A stretch of DNA of 44,680 nucleotides from Gammaproteobacteria bacterium (GCA_002690865.1 NZGG01000012.1:1-44680); one strand, 5' to 3'; shown: positions 1 to 8,410, numbered from the stretch's first letter. The notes: generated by a model from the sequence alone, not told the origin. Made by a program: numbers and translations.

Positions 1-99
1 TCGCTGCGTTAATTGAATTTATTAAATCTGCCCAGGTCGTTGCAGCATTAACACTTGTTTCGGCCTGATCTATCGTGTCGTGTAGCACCAACCACCTCA
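1..99. repeat. Terminal direct repeat, left copy (assembly overlap of a circular genome)
   Basis: These 99 bases are identical to 44582-44680. The exact length, an odd number of the size used as an assembly k-mer, and the fact that an open reading frame continues in frame across the join indicate a circular or circularly permuted genome whose contig ends overlap. I read this as an assembly overlap rather than a biological terminal repeat. The unit genome is then 44,581 bp. Confidence 0.9.
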
Positions 100-607
100 A
101 GTCAACCATTGGCACGATAAACAGCTGGTTGTCGGTCGAGTCCACTTGAATAGGTGGAAGCATATAAAGAGGCTGAAACAGCCAGCGATTTTGCAGATCG
201 TCGGTTACCATCAGCCCTGCAGTAGCTAGAGTGCGAGGCTCATTACCATCGGTTGGTATCTTTCCAGTTCCGTCCCAATTTATACCCCAACAATGATTCA
301 CGAATGTTGCAATATGCGACTTGTCTATTAAAAACAGCCCTCGCCCAAACCGCGTCATGCCCGTCGGAAATAAAAACTCGTTAATCCCCACTGGCGGCAA
401 CTCGGTTTCGCGCGGCGGTTCATGCACAATGCCCTCACTGTGAAGCACTGGCATCTCGTAATCGTCGAGTATTCCGTGATCGAATAATCTTTCGCCCTTG
501 CGAAACCGGTTCTGCAAATACTGCGATACCTGCCCCTCGTAGTCCATTGTCAACGGAATATCAGGCGCGTCGCTGGCTGTGCCTAGCCGGAAAAACATTT
601 CACTCAT
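1..607 (-). CDS. Tail hub/tip-like protein, N-terminal part (gene continues at the other contig end)
   Basis: I translated this frame by hand. It opens at ATG 607-605, after a GGAGGA ribosome-binding site, and stays open to base 1, giving 202 codons. Across the circular join it continues in frame to the stop at 43908, for a total of 426 aa. The start overlaps the stop of the upstream 190-aa gene by 8 bases, the tight coupling seen along this operon. The product is soluble and rich in Pro, Asp and aromatic residues, with no signal peptide or recognisable catalytic motif. It sits between a 656-aa tail-tip candidate, a 190-aa protein and an 807-aa cysteine-rich protein, so a baseplate or tail-hub role is inferred from position only. 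Confidence 0.8.
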   Translation of the reverse strand, partial: MSEMFFRLGTASDAPDIPLTMDYEGQVSQYLQNRFRKGERLFDHGILDDYEMPVLHSEGIVHEPPRETELPPVGINEFLFPTGMTRFGRGLFLIDKSHIATFVNHCWGINWDGTGKIPTDGNEPRTLATAGLMVTDDLQNRWLFQPLYMLPPIQVDSTDNQLFIVPMVDLRWLVLHDTIDQAETSVNAATTWADLINSINAA

Positions 608-1172
608 CGTCTGGTTCCTCCACCAATGGCGGCAAACCCCAGTCAAACGGAGTGTTGAAGGTCATGCTCATGCCCATCATTTTGTACTTTCCGACCTGCG
701 TGAACCCAGGAGGATCCGCAAACCTAATTGACAGCTGCTCTCGCAGAAGCCAGCGGTAATTTTTGGTCGTTTCCTGGTAGATCGATAAATCAAAGTCGCC
801 TTCTAGCAAGCAGCGCAGAATCTCCCACTTTCGCTGGAGCAAACCGTCGGACAAATCGAGCAGCGCCCTGTCCGATGTCCGAACTTTGTCCCGTACCTGG
901 CGAACCAGTGGCGTGACGATCGTCGTGGCGTTCTCTGTCAGCGTATTGAAGCCAGAGCCGGCAAACATCGATTCCACGAATTGACCATTGCCAGGTGTAA
1001 TGGTGCAGGCTTCTCTGCCAATCGGCAGCTCCTCCGGAATCGGTTGATCCAGGATGAAGCAGTTAGCTGGAGTGTATGCCGGCACTTGCGCAATGAGTCG
1101 CTCACGAATTGCCATGAGCACCTCCATCTGCGTCGCATACTTGCGTGAATCTGTTGTTTCTTCTGTCATCAT
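600..1172 (-). CDS. Small tail-associated protein of unknown function (190 aa)
   Basis: This ORF starts with Met-Met at 1172 or 1169, overlapping the stop of the 656-aa gene, and its stop overlaps the start of the next gene. The sequence is mixed alpha/beta without transmembrane segments or signal peptide. It has a central run rich in Arg, Leu and Asp and an acidic C terminus ending EEPDDE. I do not recognise the family. The position, two genes after the tape measure and inside an unbroken translationally coupled run of tail genes, suggests a tail-tip or baseplate component. Confidence 0.8.
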   Translation of the reverse strand: MMTEETTDSRKYATQMEVLMAIRERLIAQVPAYTPANCFILDQPIPEELPIGREACTITPGNGQFVESMFAGSGFNTLTENATTIVTPLVRQVRDKVRTSDRALLDLSDGLLQRKWEILRCLLEGDFDLSIYQETTKNYRWLLREQLSIRFADPPGFTQVGKYKMMGMSMTFNTPFDWGLPPLVEEPDDE

Positions 1173-3139
1173 TGAGTCTCGGTGTTTGTGCCGCTGTTAA
1201 TAATGCGTTCTTCTTCGTCACCGGCTCCCGTCAAGGAAACCAGGGCTCCGCCGTCGGTTGCTGGCACTACGTCAAACGGTAGGGCTCCTGGGTTCAGGAT
1301 CGCGTCTGTGGGCATCAAATTGTTCGCTCCGTAGATCAGCTGCATCGCGAGCCCGTAACGCTTGGTGTTGCCGTCTGCTGTGATCTCAGGGGGTCGCAGC
1401 GTTGTTTTCCAGTTAAGCAGCGTGAACGTAATGTCGTTTTCGTCCACGATCTCATCATGGATCGCCGGGATTAACGGAACGGTTCCTGTCCGTATGGCTT
1501 CGATTTCAAAGAACAGCCTGGTTAGCCCTGCGTTTACCTGGCTTACGACTGCACCTGGCTCGTCGTCTGCTACTTTGAGCGAATAGGGCAAATGCAGCCT
1601 GCCCTGGGGACAGTCCCAGGTGGTTGCGATCTGGTAAAGCGTGTAAGGGAAATTTTGCACGTCATATTTCGGTTCCACTGCTGGATAAGGATTTTTTGTC
1701 CAGGCGTCCGTGTCGTCTGGCAATGGATCGGGATAAACATACTCGTAGCTGTCCGGCGGATACGCTGGCACTTCCTCGGGACGGTCGTTCCTGGGCTGGC
1801 CCTGCTGTATGCCTGGCATACCATGCCAAACACTGCACGGGTGTTGCAGATAGCAAGCCAGCTGTCCGGCTGGTGTTTCCGAATCGTAAGCTAAAGGCTT
1901 AGGCCAAACGACTGGGTTGTAGCCTGGGATCCCATTTTCACCGACCAGGTTTCCGCCCCTGCCTCCTGTCATGTTTCTGACTCGCATGTTGAGCCAGGTG
2001 TCGTCCGACGTGGTGTATAGCACTGACGCCCTCATTTCGATCGTCGGCTCGTGCAGCTGGTCGATCACAGCCATTTCCTTGAGCACTGTCTGGTGCGTCG
2101 TATCCAGCCCCAGGTTCTGCAAATCCAGGATCCGCAAACTGAGCACCTTACCGGCGGTCGCGATCAAATCCGCCTTGTCCACGTTCTGCGGACCAGTGAG
2201 CCGAATTGTAAAGTTGGCAGCCTGAACAGCTCCCTGCGCCGTCGTGCTCTCGGTATGAGTGCAATCCCAATCCACAGCTGGAGCCGGCGCAGAAGCGTAT
2301 TCCTGCTTGTCCTCGATCGTGTACTTGAGCACTGTCCCGGTTGGATCACTCACGAAGTTTTGGCTCATCCGGCGATAGCCCAGCATCAATGGCGGAAACA
2401 CCGATGCCCGATAGAGCTGCGCGTCAAACTCAGCTCGCCTGGTGCGAAGCGTTCCCTCGATTCGCCTGGTCGTCACCCAGTTCTGGTCTTTCGATTCCGA
2501 TATGCTCCAACGGTTATTCAGGATCTCACCACCGGATCCTGGGTCAGGCATCAGCGTGTAATCATCAACTGGCTTCTGGTCGTCGTATTCCAGGCACAGT
2601 GACCTGGCAATCTTGAACGTCGCCGATACCCGCATTGCCTTGCCGCCGAAAATCTGCTCGATCGCCACGTCCTCAACGTGCGGGCCGTTTTCAACGTCGA
2701 TGACCGCGAAGCGACTGGCGGATCCCTGGCCGGCATATTTCGGGCTCCTGTAAATCGTCGTGTCACCAGCAATCTCGAGCTCACCCGCAGCGATCAGCAG
2801 TGTGTCCTCGAAGTCCTCGGCCTCGATTCCTGGTGTCTGGCCGCCGCAAACCATCCAAAAGTCCTTCCGGGCTTCTGACAGCTTCCTGGAAACCTGATCC
2901 ATCGACTGCACTGTGTTCTGGTTTTGAGCCGGCACGCTGATAAACGAATTAGCGGTTGCCAGGGGATCCACGTTCAGAGGCACGTCCTGGTATTGGCTTT
3001 CTACCAGGGTGCTCTCCACGGTTACGACGAACCGCGAATACATCACATCGGTGTGCGAATCGTCCTTCACCACTGACTGCTGGAACCGCTTAACGACGCA
3101 ATCCTTTAGCACAATTCCGTTGTAGTAGATTGAGATCAT
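1169..3139 (-). CDS. Large tail-tip/baseplate-like protein (656 aa)
   Basis: The 656-aa protein is encoded directly after the tape measure candidate, with an ATGA start/stop overlap at 3136-3139, and overlaps the 190-aa gene downstream. It is beta-rich, has no membrane segment, and contains a proline-rich stretch around residues 420-490 with many PDP/YPP patterns that may be an extended linker between two structural halves. The gene after the tape measure in long-tailed phages is usually the distal tail or hub protein, so this role is inferred. I see no catalytic motif. The C-terminal 30 residues are Gly/Thr/Asn-rich and probably flexible. Confidence 0.82.
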   Translation of the reverse strand: MISIYYNGIVLKDCVVKRFQQSVVKDDSHTDVMYSRFVVTVESTLVESQYQDVPLNVDPLATANSFISVPAQNQNTVQSMDQVSRKLSEARKDFWMVCGGQTPGIEAEDFEDTLLIAAGELEIAGDTTIYRSPKYAGQGSASRFAVIDVENGPHVEDVAIEQIFGGKAMRVSATFKIARSLCLEYDDQKPVDDYTLMPDPGSGGEILNNRWSISESKDQNWVTTRRIEGTLRTRRAEFDAQLYRASVFPPLMLGYRRMSQNFVSDPTGTVLKYTIEDKQEYASAPAPAVDWDCTHTESTTAQGAVQAANFTIRLTGPQNVDKADLIATAGKVLSLRILDLQNLGLDTTHQTVLKEMAVIDQLHEPTIEMRASVLYTTSDDTWLNMRVRNMTGGRGGNLVGENGIPGYNPVVWPKPLAYDSETPAGQLACYLQHPCSVWHGMPGIQQGQPRNDRPEEVPAYPPDSYEYVYPDPLPDDTDAWTKNPYPAVEPKYDVQNFPYTLYQIATTWDCPQGRLHLPYSLKVADDEPGAVVSQVNAGLTRLFFEIEAIRTGTVPLIPAIHDEIVDENDITFTLLNWKTTLRPPEITADGNTKRYGLAMQLIYGANNLMPTDAILNPGALPFDVVPATDGGALVSLTGAGDEEERIINSGTNTETQ

Positions 3140-3933
3140 GGTCCGAATATCCTAATGCGGTCCGCGTCGCTCATTAGCGGTCGGTTGCCTGGGTTCATAT
3201 AGCTCGTGCCTACCCCGTCAAACTTGCCGTCGGACAGGTCACTCAGGAACTTTCGAGCAGCTGTGTTGCTGTTAATTGGATCTTTCACTTTGCCGAAACT
3301 CATTATCTTGGCAAGCGCATGGACCTGCTCTGCCAGGAAAGTCAGACCGGGCAACACGCTACCCATGACGACGTTGCGAAACTCACCTAGTCCAGCCAGC
3401 ACATCCATCGCGGCAGCCTGGAGTGGAACCGTCACCTCGGTCATCATGTCCCTGTATTCCTGGTTTGCCTCATCCAGCCTGGCGTATTCGTTCCCAACCC
3501 CCTCGCCCTGGCGAATGTCACGCTCGATCTGCCGTGCCTGTGCGAGCCCCACAGCTTTAGCCACTTCGCCATTCCACTCTGCAAGCCTGGCGTTCGCCTG
3601 GAGCACTCTGTTGGTGAAACCACTAACAGCCAGGTTTGCCCCGGTGACTGCTGTTGTCATGGCAGCCAGGGCAAATCCAGCTCTCCTGGCATTGCTGCTG
3701 GTGTCCCCGTCCGGTCCTGGTCCATCGCCTGAGGATCCCGCCGGGGCCGGTGGTGCTCCGTTTCCCAGGATCTGAGCGAGTATGTCGCTTTGCCATGGGT
3801 CCACGTTTTCGCTGTCCTGGACGCCTCCACGACTACGAAATGCCGCGTTCTGAGGCTGACCAGGCTGTGATGAATTGGCAAGAATTGCTGCCAGCCGATC
3901 GCTTCCTGAGTTGCCTGGGTCTGATGAACTCAT
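3136..3933 (-). CDS. Putative short tape measure protein (265 aa)
   Basis: This gene starts at ATG 3933 with an ATGA overlap to the frameshift ORF of the tail assembly chaperone. That is the canonical place of the tape measure gene. The first 80 residues are Ser/Gly/Pro/Asp-rich and probably disordered. Residues about 82-110 and 185-215 are hydrophobic, Ala/Gly/Val-rich helices, and between them lies a long polar helical stretch with many Ala, Glu, Gln and Arg residues. This composition fits tape measure proteins, but 265 aa is far below their usual 600-2000 aa and would imply a very short tail. An alternative is an internal tail or head-completion protein. The call rests on gene order and composition. 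Confidence 0.6.
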   Translation of the reverse strand: MSSSDPGNSGSDRLAAILANSSQPGQPQNAAFRSRGGVQDSENVDPWQSDILAQILGNGAPPAPAGSSGDGPGPDGDTSSNARRAGFALAAMTTAVTGANLAVSGFTNRVLQANARLAEWNGEVAKAVGLAQARQIERDIRQGEGVGNEYARLDEANQEYRDMMTEVTVPLQAAAMDVLAGLGEFRNVVMGSVLPGLTFLAEQVHALAKIMSFGKVKDPINSNTAARKFLSDLSDGKFDGVGTSYMNPGNRPLMSDADRIRIFGP

Positions 3934-4226
3934 GTTTTCGCTTCCCTTTGCACCTTTGCCGCCTGGTGACGATCGAACTCATACCTGGCTTCCTCTGCTG
4001 TGTCAGCCTGGCACATGAACCACCCGATACGCATGTCGTTGCCTATGCCAGCCACAGCTCCGAGCCTCACGATCTCTGCCTGGCGGACCGCGCTTCGCTT
4101 CCGATTCAACCACAAACTGAAAGCCAGATCGTAGCGTGTGCGGATCAAATTTGCCAAATCCCCAGCTCCGTAACATGCAGCCAGGTCGCAAAACGCTACG
4201 TTTTTTTTTGAAGCTGGAAACACCAC
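3930..4226 (-). CDS. Tail assembly chaperone C-terminal extension, expressed by -1 frameshift
   Basis: This frame lies -1 relative to the 115-aa gene upstream and overlaps its end across a run of nine A residues (minus strand). The only start codon near its 5' end is a GTG at 4226 inside the upstream gene, so independent initiation is unconvincing. A -1 slip on the A-run would join codon 114 of the upstream gene (AAA at 4204-4202) to AAC at 4202-4200 and add 90 residues, giving a 204-aa fusion. This is the gpG/gpGT arrangement of long-tailed phages, and the tape measure gene follows at once as expected. The extension itself is helical, with Arg and Ala and no known domain. Confidence 0.75.
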   Translation of the reverse strand: MVFPASKKNVAFCDLAACYGAGDLANLIRTRYDLAFSLWLNRKRSAVRQAEIVRLGAVAGIGNDMRIGWFMCQADTAEEARYEFDRHQAAKVQREAKT

Positions 4227-4543
4227 AGGTCAAACGCATCGACCAGGCCAATGAGCTGCGCGACGGTCTGCCCTTTGCCGGTCGCTGGATCCAGCCGGTC
4301 TAACTTGAAAGCACGAGCTCCGGCAGCTGCCACGACCTCCATGCTTTGCGGGTTACCGTTTTTAGCTCGCTCCAGGTGCTCAGGCTTAAACTCAGCATCG
4401 AATGACAGGGCAAGAGCGACCATCATCGGGTCACAATACCTGGTTCCTTCCTCTGTCTCAAACTCGAATATCTGCCTGGCACGTTCTTCCTGCTTGGCAG
4501 CAGTGTTCGCTCGAGATGACCCTTTCCGCTTCCAAAATGCCAT
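4196..4543 (-). CDS. Tail assembly chaperone, short form (gpG-like, 115 aa)
   Basis: I place the start at ATG 4543, two bases after the stop of the 210-aa gene and downstream of a run of six G residues that can pair with 16S rRNA. A longer ORF exists upstream but only overlaps the previous gene. The protein begins with a basic segment (MAFWKRKGSS), followed by a soluble helical body, and ends ...QLQKKT at a slippery A-run. Family resemblance is positional: a small gene directly before the tape measure, with a -1 frame extension. Its expected role is to coat the tape measure during tail tube assembly together with the frameshifted longer form. Confidence 0.78.
   Translation of the reverse strand: MAFWKRKGSSRANTAAKQEERARQIFEFETEEGTRYCDPMMVALALSFDAEFKPEHLERAKNGNPQSMEVVAAAGARAFKLDRLDPATGKGQTVAQLIGLVDAFDLWCFQLQKKT
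4199..4211 (-). promoter_or_regulatory. Programmed -1 ribosomal frameshift site (A9 slippery run)
   Basis: On the minus strand the bases read C-AAAAAAAAA-CG, with the nine A residues at 4209-4201. In the zero frame the codons are CAA AAA AAA ACG TAG, so the slip site is A AAA AAA only two codons before the stop. The -1 frame stays open for 90 further codons. Slippery heptamers of this type in tail assembly chaperone genes are well established; use of this one is inferred from its placement. Confidence 0.72.
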
Positions 4544-4545
4544 TT

Positions 4546-5178
4546 TCAGCCCCCCGTGTAGCCTGGCTCCGCAAGAGCTACCAACTCTGACAGATAAATA
4601 CTTTCCTGGTCGGGCAAAGCTGCCTTCACCGAACACAGCACTTGATTGTGATGGATTGCCTGGATCTGGTACATACCATCGCCGCGAGCAAACCCGGAGG
4701 CTCGGTAAAGGTCGATCTCAGCGTAGCCGTTGATCGTATCGACATATTGACCCAGGACACTAGGCACGATATTCGCGCCTACGACGCTATTTGCCTGGCA
4801 AACCACGCAAGTGACTCGAGCGTCGTCCACTGCCTCGCCATTGAGCGAAATCTGTATTTTAAGCCTGCATCGCGAGCCAGCTGGTGGTGTAGGTATCACG
4901 TTCTGCTCCAGGGTTCCAGTAAACTCGTTCCCGTTTGTACCAAAAGTGACGCCAAGAAGCACTTCGGACACGTCCGGCAGCGTGAGATTGCCTGTGCTCG
5001 CTCCCACAGCAATGCCGTCACGCACATCGTCTGGCGATGGCACTATGCCTCCTCCGGTTGATAATGTTCCCTGGAGCGCATTGATTGCGTCTCCATAGGC
5101 TGGAGCCGTGTTAATGACGTTCCCCTCGGCTGGGTAAATTGCGCCAAAAAACGTTGCGAAGCTGTTTTGCAGTGCCAT
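4546..5178 (-). CDS. Tail/fibre-associated structural protein (210 aa)
   Basis: The start is taken at ATG 5178, just after the TAA of the 544-aa gene. A longer frame to 5511 only shadows that gene in another frame. The N-terminal half is Gly/Ala/Asn-rich and low in charge, with a linker of the 'DVRDGIAVGASTGNLTLPD' type seen in fibre and tail proteins. The C-terminal half, about residues 100-200, is a compact beta-rich domain with two cysteines in 'CVVC'. No catalytic motif is seen. It lies between the fibre-like genes and the tail chaperone, so it may be a tail fibre connector or a tail completion protein. Confidence 0.78.
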   Translation of the reverse strand: MALQNSFATFFGAIYPAEGNVINTAPAYGDAINALQGTLSTGGGIVPSPDDVRDGIAVGASTGNLTLPDVSEVLLGVTFGTNGNEFTGTLEQNVIPTPPAGSRCRLKIQISLNGEAVDDARVTCVVCQANSVVGANIVPSVLGQYVDTINGYAEIDLYRASGFARGDGMYQIQAIHHNQVLCSVKAALPDQESIYLSELVALAEPGYTGG

Positions 5179-5180
5179 GA

Positions 5181-6815
5181 TTAGCTCAGTGTTACCTGGA
5201 TGGTGTCGCCTGATTGTGCGGTTGCCGTGTACTGCACCCCTGTCTTGGTAGTCGCTGCCAGGGCTGTTCCATTTGCTGCGATTCCTGCGTTGTCGGGAAC
5301 CACTGTGTTTGCCCCATCCGTTCCCCGCATATCTGTATTGGATACGCATACGGCTGTCGTCGCGACGTTCGTGACGTTCGCGATAGCCTGAGTCGCCGGA
5401 TCGAAGTCGTTTAAAGAAGCGACGGCAACCCCATTTGCGGTTATCCCTGCGTTGTCCGGGGCAATCGTATTTGCTGAGTCTGTTCCACGCATGTCCGAGT
5501 TGGTTGTGCAAACCGCGACCAGGGCAACGTCGCTCACCTGTGCCACCGTGTCCGCCCCTGGATCGAAGTCGTTGAGAGCTGCGATTGCGTTCTGGATCGC
5601 CACCTGGTTGGCAGCTGTTGCATCGCTCGCTCCAGCCTGGACGTTCGCGTTCACGTCGTTTCCGGTGAACGTGAGGCTGTCCGTTTTCGCCTTGATTCCA
5701 GTGATGTCACCATTGGCCGGCGCGAGCGTGTTGGCGTTATCAGTGCCTCGCATATCAGAGTTGGTTGTGCATGTCCCAACCGTCGTGACGTTGGCGACCG
5801 CCTGAGAACTAGGATCGAAATCGTTGAGAGCTGCAATATCTGCGATGATTGTGTTTTGCTTCGCAAGGGTTGCGTCACCACCTCCGCCACTTGGTGCTTG
5901 GTCAAGTGATTCAGCGGTGTACTGGTAATCGGTAGATGCCACACCAGTGATCGTAATGTCGTCTAGGTGAACGTTTGCTGAGTTGGCGTTCTCGTCTGAG
6001 TAACGAACTAAAGCGATGGCGTGTGAACCAGCCGTAACATTGAACGAGAAGGCTTCCCAAGTCTGGCCTGCCGTAGGGTTTTGCGACGCGCTTAAAGAAC
6101 CGTCTACCCAAAACTCAACACGCTCATCAGAAGATGCAAATGAGTTGGTGGAGTAGAGGTACCCAGAGACTGTAGCTCCGTTGCCATAAGTCTCGGTCCT
6201 GACGATTCCTGTACGGTCGTTGCTTCCGTTATCACCGTCATTCTCCATCCTGATGCTCTGACTTCCAGTTCTTGCTTCGGCAGTAGACACAGTGGTGTCA
6301 CTGGCGTTACCTCCGAAATATGCAACCGCTGTCCATCCATCGAAACCACTCTCGAACCCACTAAAGATGTCCGCAGTGTCGGTCTCAACCATTGTGTCTA
6401 TCTTATCCGTGACGGCTTTCACCGCTGTAACGTCCGAGGCATTTGCCGTCGTAACAGTGTCTGTGGTAGGGTCAAAATCATTAAGTGCTGCGATAGCGTT
6501 GCTGATGCTTGTCTGATTTGCTGCTGTTGCATCGCTTTTGAAGTCGTTGAGCGTCAGCGGGTAAGCCTGGTTAAATGCGTTTACAGCATTCGCCAGCACC
6601 AGCACGGCACTTAAATGATCCGCGTTGGTTTCTGCCTGGGTGAGTTCCAGCTGCCATAGTCCGTTCCCAGCATGTGTTGCTGTGTTGGTCGCGGTTGCTT
6701 GAGCGTTACCATCTTTGGACAGATAGACTGCTGGTGTACCTGTTGTGACTGGCGACCCATCAGCAACAGCGATCGCGCCGAAAGTGATGTACTGATTCGC
6801 TGTGTTCTTTATCAT
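5181..6815 (-). CDS. Repeat-rich tail fibre-like protein with inserted beta-sandwich module (544 aa)
   Basis: The N-terminal 90 residues form a compact domain that ends in 'AFNQAYPLTLNDF'. The rest is built of degenerate repeats carrying 'AALNDFDP' at about residues 109, 328 and further on, each followed by V/T/A-rich segments, as in trimeric phage fibre or baseplate proteins. A glycine-rich, aromatic module occupies about residues 147-293 (DNA 5937-6377) and interrupts an otherwise continuous stretch: 'DTMVETD' before it and 'YQYTAESLDQAP' after it read as one conserved segment once the module is removed. A related module lies in the next gene. The start overlaps the 532-aa gene by ATGA. Likely a receptor-binding or adhesin component on the tail. 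Confidence 0.85.
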   Translation of the reverse strand: MIKNTANQYITFGAIAVADGSPVTTGTPAVYLSKDGNAQATATNTATHAGNGLWQLELTQAETNADHLSAVLVLANAVNAFNQAYPLTLNDFKSDATAANQTSISNAIAALNDFDPTTDTVTTANASDVTAVKAVTDKIDTMVETDTADIFSGFESGFDGWTAVAYFGGNASDTTVSTAEARTGSQSIRMENDGDNGSNDRTGIVRTETYGNGATVSGYLYSTNSFASSDERVEFWVDGSLSASQNPTAGQTWEAFSFNVTAGSHAIALVRYSDENANSANVHLDDITITGVASTDYQYTAESLDQAPSGGGGDATLAKQNTIIADIAALNDFDPSSQAVANVTTVGTCTTNSDMRGTDNANTLAPANGDITGIKAKTDSLTFTGNDVNANVQAGASDATAANQVAIQNAIAALNDFDPGADTVAQVSDVALVAVCTTNSDMRGTDSANTIAPDNAGITANGVAVASLNDFDPATQAIANVTNVATTAVCVSNTDMRGTDGANTVVPDNAGIAANGTALAATTKTGVQYTATAQSGDTIQVTLS

Positions 6816-8410
6816 GAGTTGAATCCGATCGCTTTATTCGTTGAAGCGAAATAAGGTTTGAACGAAGCTGGTCCACCAGCAGCATCACGAGCTGATGCTA
6901 ACCATGTCACATCGTTAGATGTATAGACCGAGTTGACTGTTCTGCAAGCATCGATCTCGCCATCGAACGAATAGTAAATCGTTGAACTGGTTGCAGACTT
7001 CAGCGCGCCGATAGTTTGATCTGGCGCAGCGCCAGCGAACGAGTTGTAAGGCATAGCAGTCAGTCCAACTCCTGTAGTTGTTCGAGACACAGCTACAGCC
7101 ACATCATCAACGAATAGATTCAGTTTGTTGACGACATTAGTAACGCTGATTGTGTCGATATAAATCACCCCTGATGATGCGTCCTCGTCCTGATAACGAA
7201 CCAACGCAACGGTCTGACTACCAGCCGAGAGATTGAACGAAAACTGCACCCAACTTTGGGTGGCACTTGGCGTAAACTCTGAAACGTATGACCCATCAAT
7301 CCAGAGTTCGAGATTCAAATCATTGCTGTGCGTTGGTCGTGAGCAAAAGTAATATCCGCTGACAGTGCCGCCGCCGGATCCGATGGTTAATGTTTGAGCG
7401 ATTCCGGTTCTGTCCGCAGTTTCGGTCGAGTTGACCATTCGGACGGAGTATGGCGACGACTGCGACTCAATCGTCGACCTCGTTGTATCAGCGCCTGTGC
7501 CGCCGCCATAACCCACCGTCGACCAGTCACCCCAATCGGTATCGAAGTCATTCGTCTGAGTGCTGGAACTCCCGGCTCCGTCGAATGTTGCTGTTATGTT
7601 GTACCAACTGCCCGACGAGATGTTCAGGTTCGTCGTCTCGATCTTCTCTGAGTCGCCCGACGATGCAACCGGATCGAAGTAGCCAATGAACAGTCCAAAC
7701 TCATCGCCTGCCTGATACAGCTGAAAATTGCCTCGAACATAGCCGTGATTGCAGAATATCATCTGCTTAGAGGCAGTTGTCTGCCCTGGTTTCACCCACG
7801 CGCTCACCGACCACTGCGACTGATTGTTGTAATCCGCGATCGGACCATCTGACCATCGCTGACTCGAAGCCGACGAGAAAGAAAATGCGTTTGATCCGCC
7901 CGATGCTGTATCTGCAACTATCGACGCATTGTTGAACGGATAGACGTGATTCCCATTGTTCGAGAGATCAATGCCGCCGGGATACCATCCACCACCGTAC
8001 CATGAAATTTCGTTATAGGTCGCTGGCATGTTCGCTGATGTAACTTGAAATTCGACCGACACTTCATCAATCGTCACTGTCCCGAACATCTGATCGCTCA
8101 GGTAAAACTCCCATGTGCCATCGACGCTCGAAGGAAAGCTGCCGCTGCTTATTTGCAAGGTGTCGGTTCGAGTGCCTGATCCGAACGGGAGACTTCCGCT
8201 GTTGAAAATGTAGTGATAGCTTCCGTCTGGATCAATTACATAACACTCGCACCCCTGCCAGCTAGATTGGTTATCCCATGTGATGCTCAATTCGATACCA
8301 GTAATGTCGCTCGCGGCGAGCAACAAATCAGCACCATCAACTTCAACATCAGACTGGACGCTTTGGCCGGATTGATTTGTTAGGTTTTCGTATATGAGTG
8401 TTTGCGTCAT
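6812..8410 (-). CDS. LamG-like adhesin/tail fibre protein with internal inserted module (532 aa)
   Basis: The start at ATG 8410 gives an ATGA overlap with the stop of the 79-aa gene; a longer frame has no better start. Residues 1-125 form a beta-rich domain with a P-domain/Ig-like look. Residues about 136-280 and 428-512 are the two halves of a LamG/concanavalin-type domain ('SQWSVSAWVKPG', 'WYNITATFDG', 'NKLNLFVDD', 'YYSFDGEIDACR'). About residues 284-427 (DNA 7130-7561) are a separate module placed inside the LamG fold, related to the one in the 544-aa protein. LamG domains commonly bind glycans, so host-surface attachment is likely. The gene has almost no CCWGG sites, unlike most neighbours, which suggests separate acquisition. 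Confidence 0.86.
   Translation of the reverse strand: MTQTLIYENLTNQSGQSVQSDVEVDGADLLLAASDITGIELSITWDNQSSWQGCECYVIDPDGSYHYIFNSGSLPFGSGTRTDTLQISSGSFPSSVDGTWEFYLSDQMFGTVTIDEVSVEFQVTSANMPATYNEISWYGGGWYPGGIDLSNNGNHVYPFNNASIVADTASGGSNAFSFSSASSQRWSDGPIADYNNQSQWSVSAWVKPGQTTASKQMIFCNHGYVRGNFQLYQAGDEFGLFIGYFDPVASSGDSEKIETTNLNISSGSWYNITATFDGAGSSSTQTNDFDTDWGDWSTVGYGGGTGADTTRSTIESQSSPYSVRMVNSTETADRTGIAQTLTIGSGGGTVSGYYFCSRPTHSNDLNLELWIDGSYVSEFTPSATQSWVQFSFNLSAGSQTVALVRYQDEDASSGVIYIDTISVTNVVNKLNLFVDDVAVAVSRTTTGVGLTAMPYNSFAGAAPDQTIGALKSATSSTIYYSFDGEIDACRTVNSVYTSNDVTWLASARDAAGGPASFKPYFASTNKAIGFNS

Noticed and set aside
5179-5511. N-terminal extension of the 210-aa gene to 5511
   Set aside because: The extra 111 residues are Arg/Gly/Ser-rich, read another frame of the 544-aa gene, and a normal start exists directly after that gene's stop.
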